The notes under the pieces are model-generated. The model was not told the origin of the DNA. It worked only from the letters and a program-made list of their open reading frames with translations, and did not search any database. Positions 8,699 through 17,589 of a DNA stretch of 64,000 nucleotides are shown one piece after another. The position numbers were made by a program, and so were the translations under genes. Origin of the DNA: CAZIUL01 sp964542475 (GTDB lineage Bacteria; Planctomycetota; B15-G4; CAYZWU01); NCBI GenBank assembly GCA_964542475.1, contig CAZIUL010000009.1:1-64000 (forward strand), in the 5' to 3' direction. Every line of letters begins with the position of its first letter. The stretch's first letter is position 1.

Positions 8699-9955
8699 AT
8701 GAAGCGTTTCTACCTGAAATCGTTCGGATGCAAGGTGAACCAGTACGACGCGCAGGTTCTGCGCGAGCGCCTGCTTGGATCGGGTCTCAGTGAAACACTG
8801 TCACCGGTGAAAGCTGACCTGGTAATAGTGAACTTCTGCGTCATCACAGCGCGTGCGGCATCCAGAAGCAGAAGAGTTCTCAAAAGCCTCGCGGGAAAAA
8901 AACCGGGCGCCCGGATCATTGCCGCCGGATGCGTGCCCTCCCAGGAACGCGAACGCGTGCTGGAAGCCGTGCCTGATGTAATTCTGCCGGGCCGGGAGGA
9001 ACAAAAGGGCCTTGCGCAAGGGCTCATACCCGTGCCTGCCGGAAAAAACGGATTCTGCCGTGTTGACGGGCTAGAAGCGCACACCCGTGCTTTCTTGAAG
9101 GTCCAGGACGGATGCAACATGAGGTGCGCCTTCTGCATCATCCCCTCGATCCGGGGAATCGAATGCTCGCGCCCGCCTGATGATGTCTCCGCAGAGGCGG
9201 GCCGCCTGCTCGATAACGGATACAAGGAGATCGTCTTTTGCGGCATCCGGCTCGGGGGGTACAAAAGCGGAAAGCTGCGCCTCGACGGTCTTCTCCGGAA
9301 GGTCCTTGACGACCACCAACGCGATTTCCGCGTCCGCCTGAGCTCGCTGAATCCGGCTGAGGCGACTCCTGCGCTCCTCGAAGTGATGGGCAACGATCCC
9401 AGAGCGGCGCGGCATCTGCACCTGCCCCTTCAAAGCGGGGATGCCGGGATCCTCAAAGCCATGAGACGGCCGTATACTCCGGATCAGTTTCTGAGCAAGG
9501 CTGAAGAGGTGCATGCCGCCCTCGAAGACCCGGCCATCTCCACGGATCTCATGGTCGGCTTCCCTGGAGAGGATGAAAGGGCTTTTGAAGCAAGCTTAAC
9601 TCTTCTCGAAAAAGCCGGCGTATCCAGGGTGCATGTCTTTCCGTACAGCAAACGGGACGGCACAGAGGCCGCCGCCCTGCCGGCTGTCCACGACCGTGAT
9701 AAGAAGTACCGCGTGGAAAAGGCGGCTGAAACCGCAAAACGACTGAAAAAGGCGTATGACACGGGGTTCGTGGGCAAGAAAGCCAGGGTTCTGATAGAAT
9801 CTGAAGAAAAAAGGGCAACGGACCGTTTCAAGGGCCTTACATCAAGGTATCAGCAGGTTATACTGTGCGGGCGCCCGGGATGCGGGATCAACAGCTTTGT
9901 TGTCGCGCGCCTCGACAAATACGAAGACGGGGTTTTTAATGAAAAAACAGGATAA
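8699..9955 (+). CDS. mtaB: tRNA t6A37 methylthiotransferase MtaB-like
   Basis: A radical-SAM methylthiotransferase that converts t6A37 to ms2t6A37 in tRNAs decoding ANN codons. The order is the N-terminal UPF0004 domain with three cluster cysteines (SFGCKVNQYDAQ, VNFCVIT, AAGCVPSQ), then the radical-SAM CxxxCxxC in DGCNMRCAFC, then HLHLPLQSGDAGIL and STDLMVGFPGE, and a C-terminal TRAM-like region. The GCKVNQYD opening and the 418-aa length fit MtaB better than MiaB or RimO. ATG at 8699 follows a GGGA at good spacing; an in-frame GTG immediately before it is an alternative. The 3' end overlaps the glycosylase gene by 17 nt, indicating translational coupling. Confidence 0.9.
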   Translation: MKRFYLKSFGCKVNQYDAQVLRERLLGSGLSETLSPVKADLVIVNFCVITARAASRSRRVLKSLAGKKPGARIIAAGCVPSQERERVLEAVPDVILPGREEQKGLAQGLIPVPAGKNGFCRVDGLEAHTRAFLKVQDGCNMRCAFCIIPSIRGIECSRPPDDVSAEAGRLLDNGYKEIVFCGIRLGGYKSGKLRLDGLLRKVLDDHQRDFRVRLSSLNPAEATPALLEVMGNDPRAARHLHLPLQSGDAGILKAMRRPYTPDQFLSKAEEVHAALEDPAISTDLMVGFPGEDERAFEASLTLLEKAGVSRVHVFPYSKRDGTEAAALPAVHDRDKKYRVEKAAETAKRLKKAYDTGFVGKKARVLIESEEKRATDRFKGLTSRYQQVILCGRPGCGINSFVVARLDKYEDGVFNEKTG

Positions 9956-10622
9956 ACACACCCCTCCGAGCCAGACGGAACATCTTCTTATCGCACTGGA
10001 GATCGAAGCGGGTTTCGGCCTCGACGCCCTGCGGCTGAGCCCGACGAATAAACCCGCGGGCGCAACCGGAGACCCTCTTGCCGATTGCAAGGAAAAAGCC
10101 GGCACCTGCACCGCATGCCCTCTCGCCGGGCACAGAAACCGGGTCGTGTTCGGTGAAGGCGATATTACCGCCTCCCTGATGTTCGTGGGTGAAGCGCCAG
10201 GGGAGGATGAGGACAGGGAGGGCAGGCCGTTCGTCGGCAAAGCCGGCAGGCTGCTAAACCGGATGATACAAGCCATGGGGCTCACGCGGGAAGACGTCTA
10301 CATCGCCAACGTGCTCAAGTGCAGACCTCCTGACAACCGCACACCAACCCCTGAAGAGGCCGAGGCATGCCGCGGCTTTCTCGACACACAGATAAGGACC
10401 GTATCACCCCGGGTAATCGTGGCTCTAGGCGCACCCGCGGCAAAGAGGCTTCTCGACACAAACAAAGGGATCAATACGCTCAGGGGAAAGAGCTACAGTT
10501 TCCCTGCTGATGATGAAATCGTTGTTGTGCCCACCTTCCATCCGGCGTATCTCCTAAGGTATGAATCAGAAAAAGGCAAGGCATGGAACGATCTGCAGAT
10601 CGCCATGAAGATCCTGGATTGA
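9939..10622 (+). CDS. Family 4 uracil-DNA glycosylase
   Basis: A 227-aa [4Fe-4S] uracil-DNA glycosylase of the family 4 (UDGa/UdgX-like fold) type, removing uracil from deaminated DNA. The four-cysteine cluster motif is visible (CTACPLAGHR..., LKCRPPDNRTP..., EACRGFL), as are the active-site loop GEAPGEDEDREGRPFVGKAG and the C-terminal PTFHPAYLLR motif. I start at the ATG at 9939, overlapping mtaB by 17 nt; a longer frame adds residues with no homology. Its pairing with mtaB is probably an operon of convenience. With nfo 9 kb away the window carries two base-excision repair steps. Confidence 0.93.
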   Translation: MKKQDKHTPPSQTEHLLIALEIEAGFGLDALRLSPTNKPAGATGDPLADCKEKAGTCTACPLAGHRNRVVFGEGDITASLMFVGEAPGEDEDREGRPFVGKAGRLLNRMIQAMGLTREDVYIANVLKCRPPDNRTPTPEEAEACRGFLDTQIRTVSPRVIVALGAPAAKRLLDTNKGINTLRGKSYSFPADDEIVVVPTFHPAYLLRYESEKGKAWNDLQIAMKILD

Positions 10623-10736
10623 AATAGGGGAAAAAACCGCTTGGCGCCTTGTAGATGTTTTTCGATCCCGATTTCGATATCGGTGGCTGCCACTCGAGGG
10701 GGGTGATCCATTCGGCGTGGGTTCGTTTACGGCGCG

Positions 10737-10797
10737 TGGAGGGCGGCAGTCTCTTGCCGCCTCTTCGTATACGGCGTCGACAAAGCGACGCCCTCCA
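10737..10797. repeat. Three-stem palindromic intergenic element
   Basis: The segment can fold as a three-way junction. The outer stem is TGGAGGG/CCCTCCA (10737-10743 with 10791-10797), one hairpin is GGCGGCA/TGCCGCC (10742-10748, 10755-10761) and a second is GGCGTCG/CGACGCC (10773-10779, 10786-10792); stem ends overlap by one or two bases. It lies in the otherwise empty 10623-10874 region, where I see no gene or promoter. Confidence 0.65.
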
Positions 10798-10874
10798 TGC
10801 CGTCTCCTCTTTTCCCTGAACTCTGAACTCTTCTGCATGTCCTTGATCTTTGAATACCTTCCTGTTACAAACTA

Positions 10875-11048
10875 GCCCGCTTCTTTCATACTCTTCTGCT
10901 GCGGCACCGTAACATGCGCTGTGGCTGTGTTGCATGCCAGGAGACGATCCTCAACCTGTAAGAACGGGCCTGCGGTCGTCTCCTGACATGCGCCTTGCCA
11001 CAACACAGTTTACGGCACCTCGCGACGAAGAGTATGAAAGAAGCGGAC
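10875..11048 (-). repeat. Dispersed palindromic element, full copy R4
   Basis: 174-bp full copy in reverse orientation, flanked by TA on both sides. It sits 54 bp upstream of the PilM-PilN gene, so it may influence expression of the whole secretin block or merely occupy its leader. Confidence 0.93.
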
Positions 11049-11102
11049 TAAACGGCACCTGGATATTCAGACAGGAACCTTGAACCTCTTATCGGATCTG
11101 AA

Positions 11103-12635
11103 ATGTCGCGATACGCATGGGGTATAGATGTCGGGGATGGCACACTCAAGGCGATCCGCCTAAAGGCGAAAAGTAAAAGCCTCTGCGTGGTCCAGGCGAT
11201 CGAGATCCCATATCTTGACCCGTTCCTCGAAAAAAAATCTGCGCCTTCCTGCCTCGACCGGCGTGCCATAGCAGCCCTGTATCAGCTGGGCAGCACAACC
11301 CGGATCCACTACCAAGACAAGGTAGCCGTGGGTTTTTCTTCCTTTCACGCGTTCGAGGGAATCATCGACCTTCCAAGAATCGAGAAGGACAAGCGGGACG
11401 AGATGATCCGGTACGAGCTTTCCAGCCATATCATTCTGCCCCTGGCGGACCTGAAGATCACCCATTGTCATCACCGCCTCAGGTCCACGGACATGGAGAT
11501 CGCTCTGGTTCATGCGGCAAAAAAGCAGGAGTTCAAGACTTTTCTCCATTATATCGACGAATCCGGAATTCCCTACGACAGGATCGTCTCTTCCCCTGCC
11601 GCACTCGTGGACATGGCCCGCCTATGTTTCAATTTCACCAGCGATTACGTTGTTCTCTCACCGGGTTTCAACTCCACTGATATCGTTCTCATGCGCGGCA
11701 GTGACTTCTGGACAAAAACACTGCCGGCCGGCCTGCCCGTGGCCCCCGGCGAAGCAATGAACATGGCCGGTGAAAAAATGTCCGTGCTGTGCGACTCCCT
11801 GGCAAGCACCCTCAAAACTCTGGCTGACAGGATATTTCCCGACCAGAGCTTCAAACCCTCGAAGATACTGGTTTCGGGCGAAGGGAGCCGTGTTCCTGCG
11901 TTTGTCAACTCGCTGGATGCTGTCATGCCTGCACCGGTCCAGGTGCTCAGGCCGACGGGATCGCTGCTTGCGGTTCCATCAGGCAACAGCCTGCCGGCAA
12001 CGAAAGAAGAGATCTATTCCATGGGCAAGGCCATAGGCCTGGCAAAAGGAGCCCTGGAAGAGTCCCGGGCCGCCTGCGTGCTCTGCGGACCCCAACCGGT
12101 CAGGACACTGAGACGGAAGCTGCCCGTTGTCAGCGCTGCCTGCACCCTGCTTTTCGTTCTGGTCCTGGGATGCGCCTTTCTGGAGATCATACGGTCGTCA
12201 AGACTGGAGGAGCTCGCATCCTGGGTCGATGCGATCGGGCCCAAACGCTCCATCGAGGAGCTTGATAAACTCTTGGACAGGACCGAGCACCTGCGGTCCG
12301 AGCTCGAGGTGCTCGAAAAAGCGCATGTAGCAAGGGGATGGTTAAGGGCTCTTTCAAAGCTTTTGGCGCGCGTGGAAAAGGTGCCGGTATCAGACGCATC
12401 CGGCGGTTTTCACATACTTAACCTGAACCTGAATTTCGAAGATGGGATGACCGTGGAATCCCTGGTAGCCACCCGCAGGGGAAGCGGCGAGGATGTTAAA
12501 AAAGAGCTTGCATCGTTGTTCGCTTCGATATGCCCCTCGGTGCACATAACAGGCCCTTCGCCCGGCAAGGAAGAAACACCACCCGAAGGGATGGCACCGC
12601 TGGTGAACTTCCAGGTCGCGGACAGGCGCCGTTGA
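11103..12635 (+). CDS. PilM-PilN fusion, pilus/secretion assembly platform
   Basis: A 510-aa protein joining two normally separate type IV pilus or type II secretion parts. Residues 1 to about 330 form a PilM/FtsA-like actin-fold domain: the opening AWGIDVGDGTLKAIRL resembles the phosphate-1 ATP loop, and RYELSSHIILPL and VSGEGSRVPAF are further family-like stretches. Residues about 340-362 (VVSAACTLLFVLVLGCAFLEI) are one membrane span, followed by a PilN-like periplasmic coiled region and a small alpha/beta domain. It should anchor the cytoplasmic ring to the periplasmic PilO/secretin complex. It is the first of a run of same-strand genes with a PilO-like gene 16 bp downstream. The assignment of the PilN half rests on architecture more than on sequence motifs. 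Confidence 0.8.
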   Translation: MSRYAWGIDVGDGTLKAIRLKAKSKSLCVVQAIEIPYLDPFLEKKSAPSCLDRRAIAALYQLGSTTRIHYQDKVAVGFSSFHAFEGIIDLPRIEKDKRDEMIRYELSSHIILPLADLKITHCHHRLRSTDMEIALVHAAKKQEFKTFLHYIDESGIPYDRIVSSPAALVDMARLCFNFTSDYVVLSPGFNSTDIVLMRGSDFWTKTLPAGLPVAPGEAMNMAGEKMSVLCDSLASTLKTLADRIFPDQSFKPSKILVSGEGSRVPAFVNSLDAVMPAPVQVLRPTGSLLAVPSGNSLPATKEEIYSMGKAIGLAKGALEESRAACVLCGPQPVRTLRRKLPVVSAACTLLFVLVLGCAFLEIIRSSRLEELASWVDAIGPKRSIEELDKLLDRTEHLRSELEVLEKAHVARGWLRALSKLLARVEKVPVSDASGGFHILNLNLNFEDGMTVESLVATRRGSGEDVKKELASLFASICPSVHITGPSPGKEETPPEGMAPLVNFQVADRRR

Positions 12636-12651
12636 CCGGAGAACTAAAATC

Positions 12652-13407
12652 ATGGGAAAACGGACTCGAGGCCGGGGCATGATGAGGCACTTCGCTTACG
12701 CCCTCTTCATGTTGATAGCGAGCATCGGGCTGTACATGGGCCATGTCCGCCCCAAGCGCATGGAAAACGAACAGAAACACGACAAAATCGCTTCAACGAT
12801 TCACGAACACGAAGCCTGCCTCTTCTCCAAAGGAATGCTTCCCTTCGCAACAACGCTGTCAGGCCTGGCCGGCCTGGAAAACGCGTTCGAGGCAGCACTT
12901 GAAGGAATGGTGGCGCCGCAAACGCCTGAGAACGAGCACGGAAAAGACCTGCTTTCGGTCTTCGAAGAATGGGGTTACACCGTGAACCACCCCTCGTTCC
13001 CCGCCATCGAACACTTCGAGGAACAGGTATTGGAACTCTTCGGCGCTGGAAGCGAAAAGAGGGCGCGCGCCATTTCCGGAACCCTGGCGCTAAAGCTCTG
13101 CGCATCAGGCATTGGAAGGCTGGAAAGGATCGTCCTGATACCTGTCCATGCGGGCGATACACCGCCGTGGGATGATCTCGGCACCGTGGGCGCTGAAATC
13201 GAGTTCAAGGCCGGTGTCGTGGAAACGATCCGGTTCATAGAGGAGTGGTTTTTTTCATCTGACGGGCGTGTGCTGATCCAGCCAACGCAGACAACGCTCA
13301 GCAGGATTGATCCAGTGCTTTGGGAAGAGGATATCGAGGAGTATTCAGGCCCCATGATAAAAACAGTGCTTAAAGCAAGGATTATTTACCCGATCGATAA
13401 AGGCTAG
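12652..13407 (+). CDS. PilO-like single-span membrane protein
   Basis: A 251-aa protein with one N-terminal membrane segment (FAYALFMLIASIGLYMGHV, about residues 13-31), then a helical region and a mixed alpha/beta C-terminal domain (LERIVLIPVHAGD..., AEIEFKAGVVETIRFIEEW). The last segment is typical of PilO/GspM-type ferredoxin-like domains. Position directly after a PilM-PilN fusion and before a secretin supports a PilO/GspM role bridging inner membrane and secretin. No catalytic motif is seen. Sequence similarity is weak, so the name rests mainly on architecture and context. A GGAG precedes the ATG. Confidence 0.62.
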   Translation: MGKRTRGRGMMRHFAYALFMLIASIGLYMGHVRPKRMENEQKHDKIASTIHEHEACLFSKGMLPFATTLSGLAGLENAFEAALEGMVAPQTPENEHGKDLLSVFEEWGYTVNHPSFPAIEHFEEQVLELFGAGSEKRARAISGTLALKLCASGIGRLERIVLIPVHAGDTPPWDDLGTVGAEIEFKAGVVETIRFIEEWFFSSDGRVLIQPTQTTLSRIDPVLWEEDIEEYSGPMIKTVLKARIIYPIDKG

Positions 13408-13409
13408 CT

Positions 13410-14447
13410 TTGAAAGTAATTAACGGAAAAAAACTGATATTGACATCCGTTTTGCTGTTGTGTATATTTTTACCTTTTGAATATTTCCGGAGAAACAGCA
13501 GCGACACCAGCCTCTCTTTGAAAATCGCGAATCTGGAGAATGGAATCAGAGAGGTTGAAAACAGAGCTTTTGCAGCGGATGAGATCTTCTTGGAAAAGAT
13601 CGAATCCACAGCGGAAAAGGACAGGCTTGATCCTTCCAAGCAGATGTTTGCAGGCACCTGTTTTTTCGAGATCCACGAGATCGACGGTTTTCTCTTGAAA
13701 AAGCTCCAAGGCGAGGATGAACTCCTGAAGGTTTATCCGCCGCTCGGCCTGACACTGACAAATGTCGGTGACGGCGTGAAACTGGCTTGGTCTCCTAATC
13801 CGCAAAACGAGTCGCTCATTCAAAAGCTGGCAGGCAATCCGTTACTAAGGTTAAGCTGCAAAATATATAGGTGGACTTCTGAGGGCGTTGCCCAACCTGA
13901 AGTGATTAAATCGGTTCCCTATTCACATAACAGTTTTATTGACGTTAAGATAAGCCCTGCTTCCAACCGGTATTTCTATAGTGTACTTCTGGCTTACGAA
14001 GGAGTTGTGGAGCAGCAGAGGACGCTCATTGAAAGCGAACGCAGCGAGGTCAAATCGATCGTCAGCAACGACAGGTTCGAGCTAGAAATCACAGGAGGCG
14101 ACACGGACAAGGTCGAGATCAAGGTCTCCATCCGGAAAAAAGGCGCCCCGCACTCACGGATTTTTTCAGTGACAAAGGGTGGGCAAATAGGAGGATTGGT
14201 CGAGATCTCAGGCGGTAATCCGATGGATTTCTCGACGTTCCTGACTGTTACGGCCATCAAAACAAGCGAGGAAAAAAAGGAGGTACAGGTACCCCACCCG
14301 GCGTTTAACTCGAACGGATCAAGGAGTTTGGACACGATCACCAATGAACCGGTTTTCAGGAATCTTAAGGAAATCCGGACAATTGAAAAGCTGTATATTG
14401 AATGCGAGGATCTTGCTGGAAACAGGCGAACAGTCAAGGAATCTTGA
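13410..14447 (+). CDS. Membrane-anchored periplasmic protein of secretin cluster
   Basis: 345 aa, starting at TTG (13410) two bases after the PilO-like stop, with AAAGG just upstream. An N-terminal hydrophobic segment (LILTSVLLLCIFLPFEYF) is followed by a short coiled region and then a long beta-rich stretch. The part GVKLAWSPNP...RLSCKIYRW...NRYFYSVLLAYEG resembles a fibronectin III-like fold, a feature of some secretin-associated proteins. It could occupy the PilP/GspC place, linking PilO to the secretin, but I recognise no family. Codon use looks more A/T-rich than the neighbours towards its 3' end. Confidence 0.6.
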   Translation: MKVINGKKLILTSVLLLCIFLPFEYFRRNSSDTSLSLKIANLENGIREVENRAFAADEIFLEKIESTAEKDRLDPSKQMFAGTCFFEIHEIDGFLLKKLQGEDELLKVYPPLGLTLTNVGDGVKLAWSPNPQNESLIQKLAGNPLLRLSCKIYRWTSEGVAQPEVIKSVPYSHNSFIDVKISPASNRYFYSVLLAYEGVVEQQRTLIESERSEVKSIVSNDRFELEITGGDTDKVEIKVSIRKKGAPHSRIFSVTKGGQIGGLVEISGGNPMDFSTFLTVTAIKTSEEKKEVQVPHPAFNSNGSRSLDTITNEPVFRNLKEIRTIEKLYIECEDLAGNRRTVKES

Positions 14448-14484
14448 TTTTTCCCCATAAACTTTTGGTGCTAATATTTGGTTT

Positions 14485-14512
14485 TTGTTTTTTCCTCAAT
14501 AAAATCTATTAT
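14485..14512 (+). promoter_or_regulatory. Possible promoter of secretin gene 1
   Basis: TTGTTT, 16 nt, then TATTAT, in a strongly A/T-rich leader ending about 100 nt before the secretin ATG. The -10 box matches 5/6 and the -35 box 4/6. An A/T-rich leader of this kind may give several such matches by chance. Confidence 0.38.
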
Positions 14513-14612
14513 ATTATTTTCTGCCTCAGCTTGCTGTTTACATCTGCAGGGATCTGCTGGGCTGGGTGTTTTTTAACTCGGGAATAGTGTAATTCTTAGC
14601 GGAGTTTAAATA

Positions 14613-17288
14613 ATGACTAGAAACGGAGCCTACCTCGGATTCGTAACAACGATGGTTGCGATCTTTCTTTTGACAGGCTGTTCTGCGTTCAGCACCGGCC
14701 CAAAAGTCTCTACGCCTACGGAAAGTGACGTTTTATATGCGCCTTCAGAAGGTGATGTGCTCGCGCAACCGGTGCCTCAGGAAGAGGAGCCGTTGGTGGA
14801 AGAGATCGAAGAAGTCGCGGAAGCGGAGGCTGAAATATCTCTCGACGACATCGAGGACAGGATCAGCCTCCGGGAACAGCGTGCTCAAGCGCTTGTGCAG
14901 AACTTCATCCGGGAAGGAAAAAAAGAACTTGAAAAAAGCCTGATCAAATCCGCTCAGGAGCAATTCGCTCACGCGTTGGAACTCGATCCAGGCAACATGG
15001 AGGCGCACACCCTCTTCAACCAGGCAAGCGCCATGCTGGGCCAGAGATCGGAGTCGGTCGCTGTCATTGCCGAAGATGTCCGGGACAGGATGGTTGTGAG
15101 GAGGGTTCAGAACCGGATCAAGGCACAGTCGCTAATCAAGGCGGGCAACGCCGCCATGGATGCGTCCGATTTCGGCAAAGCCATCAAGAGCTTCGAGGAT
15201 GCGCTGCTCATCATTCGCTGGAATCCCTACCTGGACGATGGCGACATGGACGAGGGCACTGTGCAAGGGCTTCTCGAAACGGCACGGGAAGAGCGTGATC
15301 GCATGGAGCGGAAGCAGGATGCCGAGCTTCAGAACAGAATCTTCGAGGAAAAACAGAAACGCGAGAAGGAAGAAAAAGAAAGGATCAAAACAAAGATAAA
15401 GAGGCTTTTCGACAACGCGGACAGCGCATTCTCAAACGACCGCTTCAAGGAATCTGAGCTTTATCTCGACGAGCTTCTCAAGATCGATCCCACAAACGAG
15501 ATGGCGATCAACCTGAAGGAGCTATCGAAGCGCGCTCGCCATTCAGCAGTAAAGAACCAGCTGAGAAACGATTACAAGAAGCAGTGGAAGGTGACGTTCG
15601 ACGATCTTGAGTACGACGACCTTCCCCAGACGACTCTCCTTCAGTTCCCCTCTGATGCGGAGTGGGAAAAGATATCCAGGCGGGGACGGATGGAGCTTGC
15701 AAGGGCTGACGAGGCCCTCACACCGGAAGACGATGCTGTCTATGAGACCCTTGCTTCGACACCGGTTGCCGCAAACTTCGAGCAGGCATCCCTCGAGGAG
15801 GTCGTGGACTACTTCAAGGCCACAACAGGTGTGAATATCCTGATCTCGCCAATAATTATCGAGTCGGGCGAAGAGCCGCTTTTCGACCTTATCACCCCGC
15901 CCAGACCCGCCCTGGACCAGTTGGAACTTCTCCTGAACCTGGCCATGCCTCCGCTGAAATACAAAATCCAGCACGGTGTTGTTACCATCCTTTCCGAAGA
16001 GGAACCGACCGGGGAGTACATTCTCGACGTGTACGATATAAGGGACCTCTCGAAGATCATCAACAACTTCCCCTCGAAGGACTTCAACCTCACGCCCTCC
16101 CAGGCGTTCGAGGAGTTCTGGGATGAGGAGAGCGAGGACAGCCCGGACGTGATCGCCGCGGACATTCTGGTCGACATCATCATGGCCAACATCGAGCCCA
16201 CAACCTGGGATGACATGGAGAACACAATCTCCTCAATCGGACACTTCCTCGTGGTCAGGCAGAGCAAAAGGGTACACAGCAAGATCAACCAGCTTCTAAC
16301 GGACCTGCGTGCGAGTGTGGGCGTGCTCGTGAACATCGAGACACGGTTTATATCGGTCGAAGACAATTTCCTCGAGGATATCGGGATCGACTTCAGGGGG
16401 CTCGACGGAAACGTAAACGACTCCGCCAACACGATGGCAAGCGTTCCCAACGTGCTCCTTGACGACTTCGGTGACGGCTCCGTGCCCAACGGTTACGGTT
16501 CTGAGTCAATGCAGGACGGGATTGGAAGCGGTAATGATGCAGGCGTGTACTACGATGACGGAGACAATGGAGATCTCATGGGCCGGCTGGAGAACCTCCT
16601 GGACATCCAGCTTGGCGAAACAGATGTTCTCCAAAACTCGGGCGGCTCTACAGTGCAGTTCACCTTCCTCGACGATGTGCAGCTTCAGGCGGTGCTGAGG
16701 GCCGTATCAAAGAGTTCCATCGCCAACATCATTCAGGCGCCTTCGCTGACAGTGTACAACGGCGAACGGTCGCACATCCAGATGATGAACCACTTTTCCT
16801 ACGTGAAGGACTTCGAGCCGGAGATCGCCCAGTCGTCGGTCATCGCCGAACCGATAATCTCGGTCATTCAGGATGGCATCATCCTCGACGTGCGCCCTGT
16901 TGTCAGCTCAGACCGCCGTTTCATCACGGTGGAGCTCAGGCCCACGGTCGCCACACTGAAGCGTGATGAATCCGGCTCTCTCACCCAGTTCACAACAGGA
17001 CTCGGGGTCGGCGAGTCGGTCACGATCGAACTTCCCGAGCTGGAGATCAAGCGTCTTAGAACAACAGTCACGATGCCGGACGGCGCCACATTGCTTCTCG
17101 GCGGAATGAAAATATCCAACGAGGAGAAATTCGATACCGGCCTGCCGTTTTTCAAACACATTCCGGTCGTGTCGTTCTTTTTTTCCAGAAAAGCTGAATA
17201 CAAAAGCAAGAGAAAGCTGCTGATCCTGGTGACGGGGTCAATCGTAATACCCGAAGAAATAGAACCTAAGATCGGCATCAACAAGTAA
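14613..17288 (+). CDS. TPR-containing secretin, outer-membrane channel 1
   Basis: An 891-aa lipoprotein (lipobox LLTGC, Cys23) that should form a multimeric outer-membrane channel. It carries TPR-like helices (residues about 90-130 and 165-300), a charged coiled coil (about 230-275), an STN/N0-like domain (NFEQASLEEVVDYFKATTG..., ending KYKIQHGVVTIL) and a C-terminal secretin domain. That domain starts near ETRFISVEDNFLEDIGIDF and includes VIQDGIILDVRPVVSSDRR and TMPDGATLLLGGMK. TPR repeats fused to a secretin are unusual and probably replace a separate pilotin or PilF-type protein. A second paralogue lies at 25937-28561. GGAG lies eight bases before the ATG. A strong hairpin follows the stop. 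Confidence 0.9.
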   Translation: MTRNGAYLGFVTTMVAIFLLTGCSAFSTGPKVSTPTESDVLYAPSEGDVLAQPVPQEEEPLVEEIEEVAEAEAEISLDDIEDRISLREQRAQALVQNFIREGKKELEKSLIKSAQEQFAHALELDPGNMEAHTLFNQASAMLGQRSESVAVIAEDVRDRMVVRRVQNRIKAQSLIKAGNAAMDASDFGKAIKSFEDALLIIRWNPYLDDGDMDEGTVQGLLETAREERDRMERKQDAELQNRIFEEKQKREKEEKERIKTKIKRLFDNADSAFSNDRFKESELYLDELLKIDPTNEMAINLKELSKRARHSAVKNQLRNDYKKQWKVTFDDLEYDDLPQTTLLQFPSDAEWEKISRRGRMELARADEALTPEDDAVYETLASTPVAANFEQASLEEVVDYFKATTGVNILISPIIIESGEEPLFDLITPPRPALDQLELLLNLAMPPLKYKIQHGVVTILSEEEPTGEYILDVYDIRDLSKIINNFPSKDFNLTPSQAFEEFWDEESEDSPDVIAADILVDIIMANIEPTTWDDMENTISSIGHFLVVRQSKRVHSKINQLLTDLRASVGVLVNIETRFISVEDNFLEDIGIDFRGLDGNVNDSANTMASVPNVLLDDFGDGSVPNGYGSESMQDGIGSGNDAGVYYDDGDNGDLMGRLENLLDIQLGETDVLQNSGGSTVQFTFLDDVQLQAVLRAVSKSSIANIIQAPSLTVYNGERSHIQMMNHFSYVKDFEPEIAQSSVIAEPIISVIQDGIILDVRPVVSSDRRFITVELRPTVATLKRDESGSLTQFTTGLGVGESVTIELPELEIKRLRTTVTMPDGATLLLGGMKISNEEKFDTGLPFFKHIPVVSFFFSRKAEYKSKRKLLILVTGSIVIPEEIEPKIGINK

Positions 17289-17303
17289 CAAGCGCAACAC
17301 ACA

Positions 17304-17335
17304 CGAGCGGAGCGGGAAACCGCCCGCTCCGCTCG
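17304..17335 (+). terminator. Perfect 13-bp hairpin after secretin gene 1
   Basis: CGAGCGGAGCGGG and its exact complement separated by AAACCG. There is no T tract after it (TAGATATATG follows), so it may act as a Rho-dependent stop or an mRNA 3' stabiliser instead of a classic intrinsic terminator. Confidence 0.55.
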
Positions 17336-17589
17336 TAGATATATGTAGGTTCGTCGGCAACTGTAAACGGTGAAGATTGGTCATCCTCTATCCGCTCTCA
17401 TTCTTGATTTCCACAGGGGACGCAGGGCAACCCCTTGACATACAAACTATTGGAATTGCTGCTAAATACAGGAATTGCAGTGTCACCTTTTCTTGAACAG
17501 CTATATATTAAGATACTACGACGTTATGTAGCTCACCCGGCAACTGAAAAGGTGATTTCCTTCGATGAAAAAAAAGGAGTGGCTTAATA
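17336..17589 (+). other. Non-coding leader before TPR gene
   Basis: I see no gene in this stretch. It has a TTGACA at 17435 without a well-placed -10 box, and a TAGCTCACCCGGCAAC sequence at about 17528 that closely resembles TAGTTCACCTGCCAAC upstream of secretin gene 2. A strong AAAAGGAGTGG ribosome site ends the region. Confidence 0.5.

Noticed and set aside
10480..10935. Minus-strand open frame across the udg end and repeat R4
   Set aside because: It is composed of udg antisense, small palindromes and repeat sequence, with no family resemblance.
14402..14587. Small hydrophobic open frame before secretin 1
   Set aside because: It starts inside the preceding gene and runs through the A/T-rich leader; hydrophobicity follows from the T-rich sequence and there is no ribosome site.
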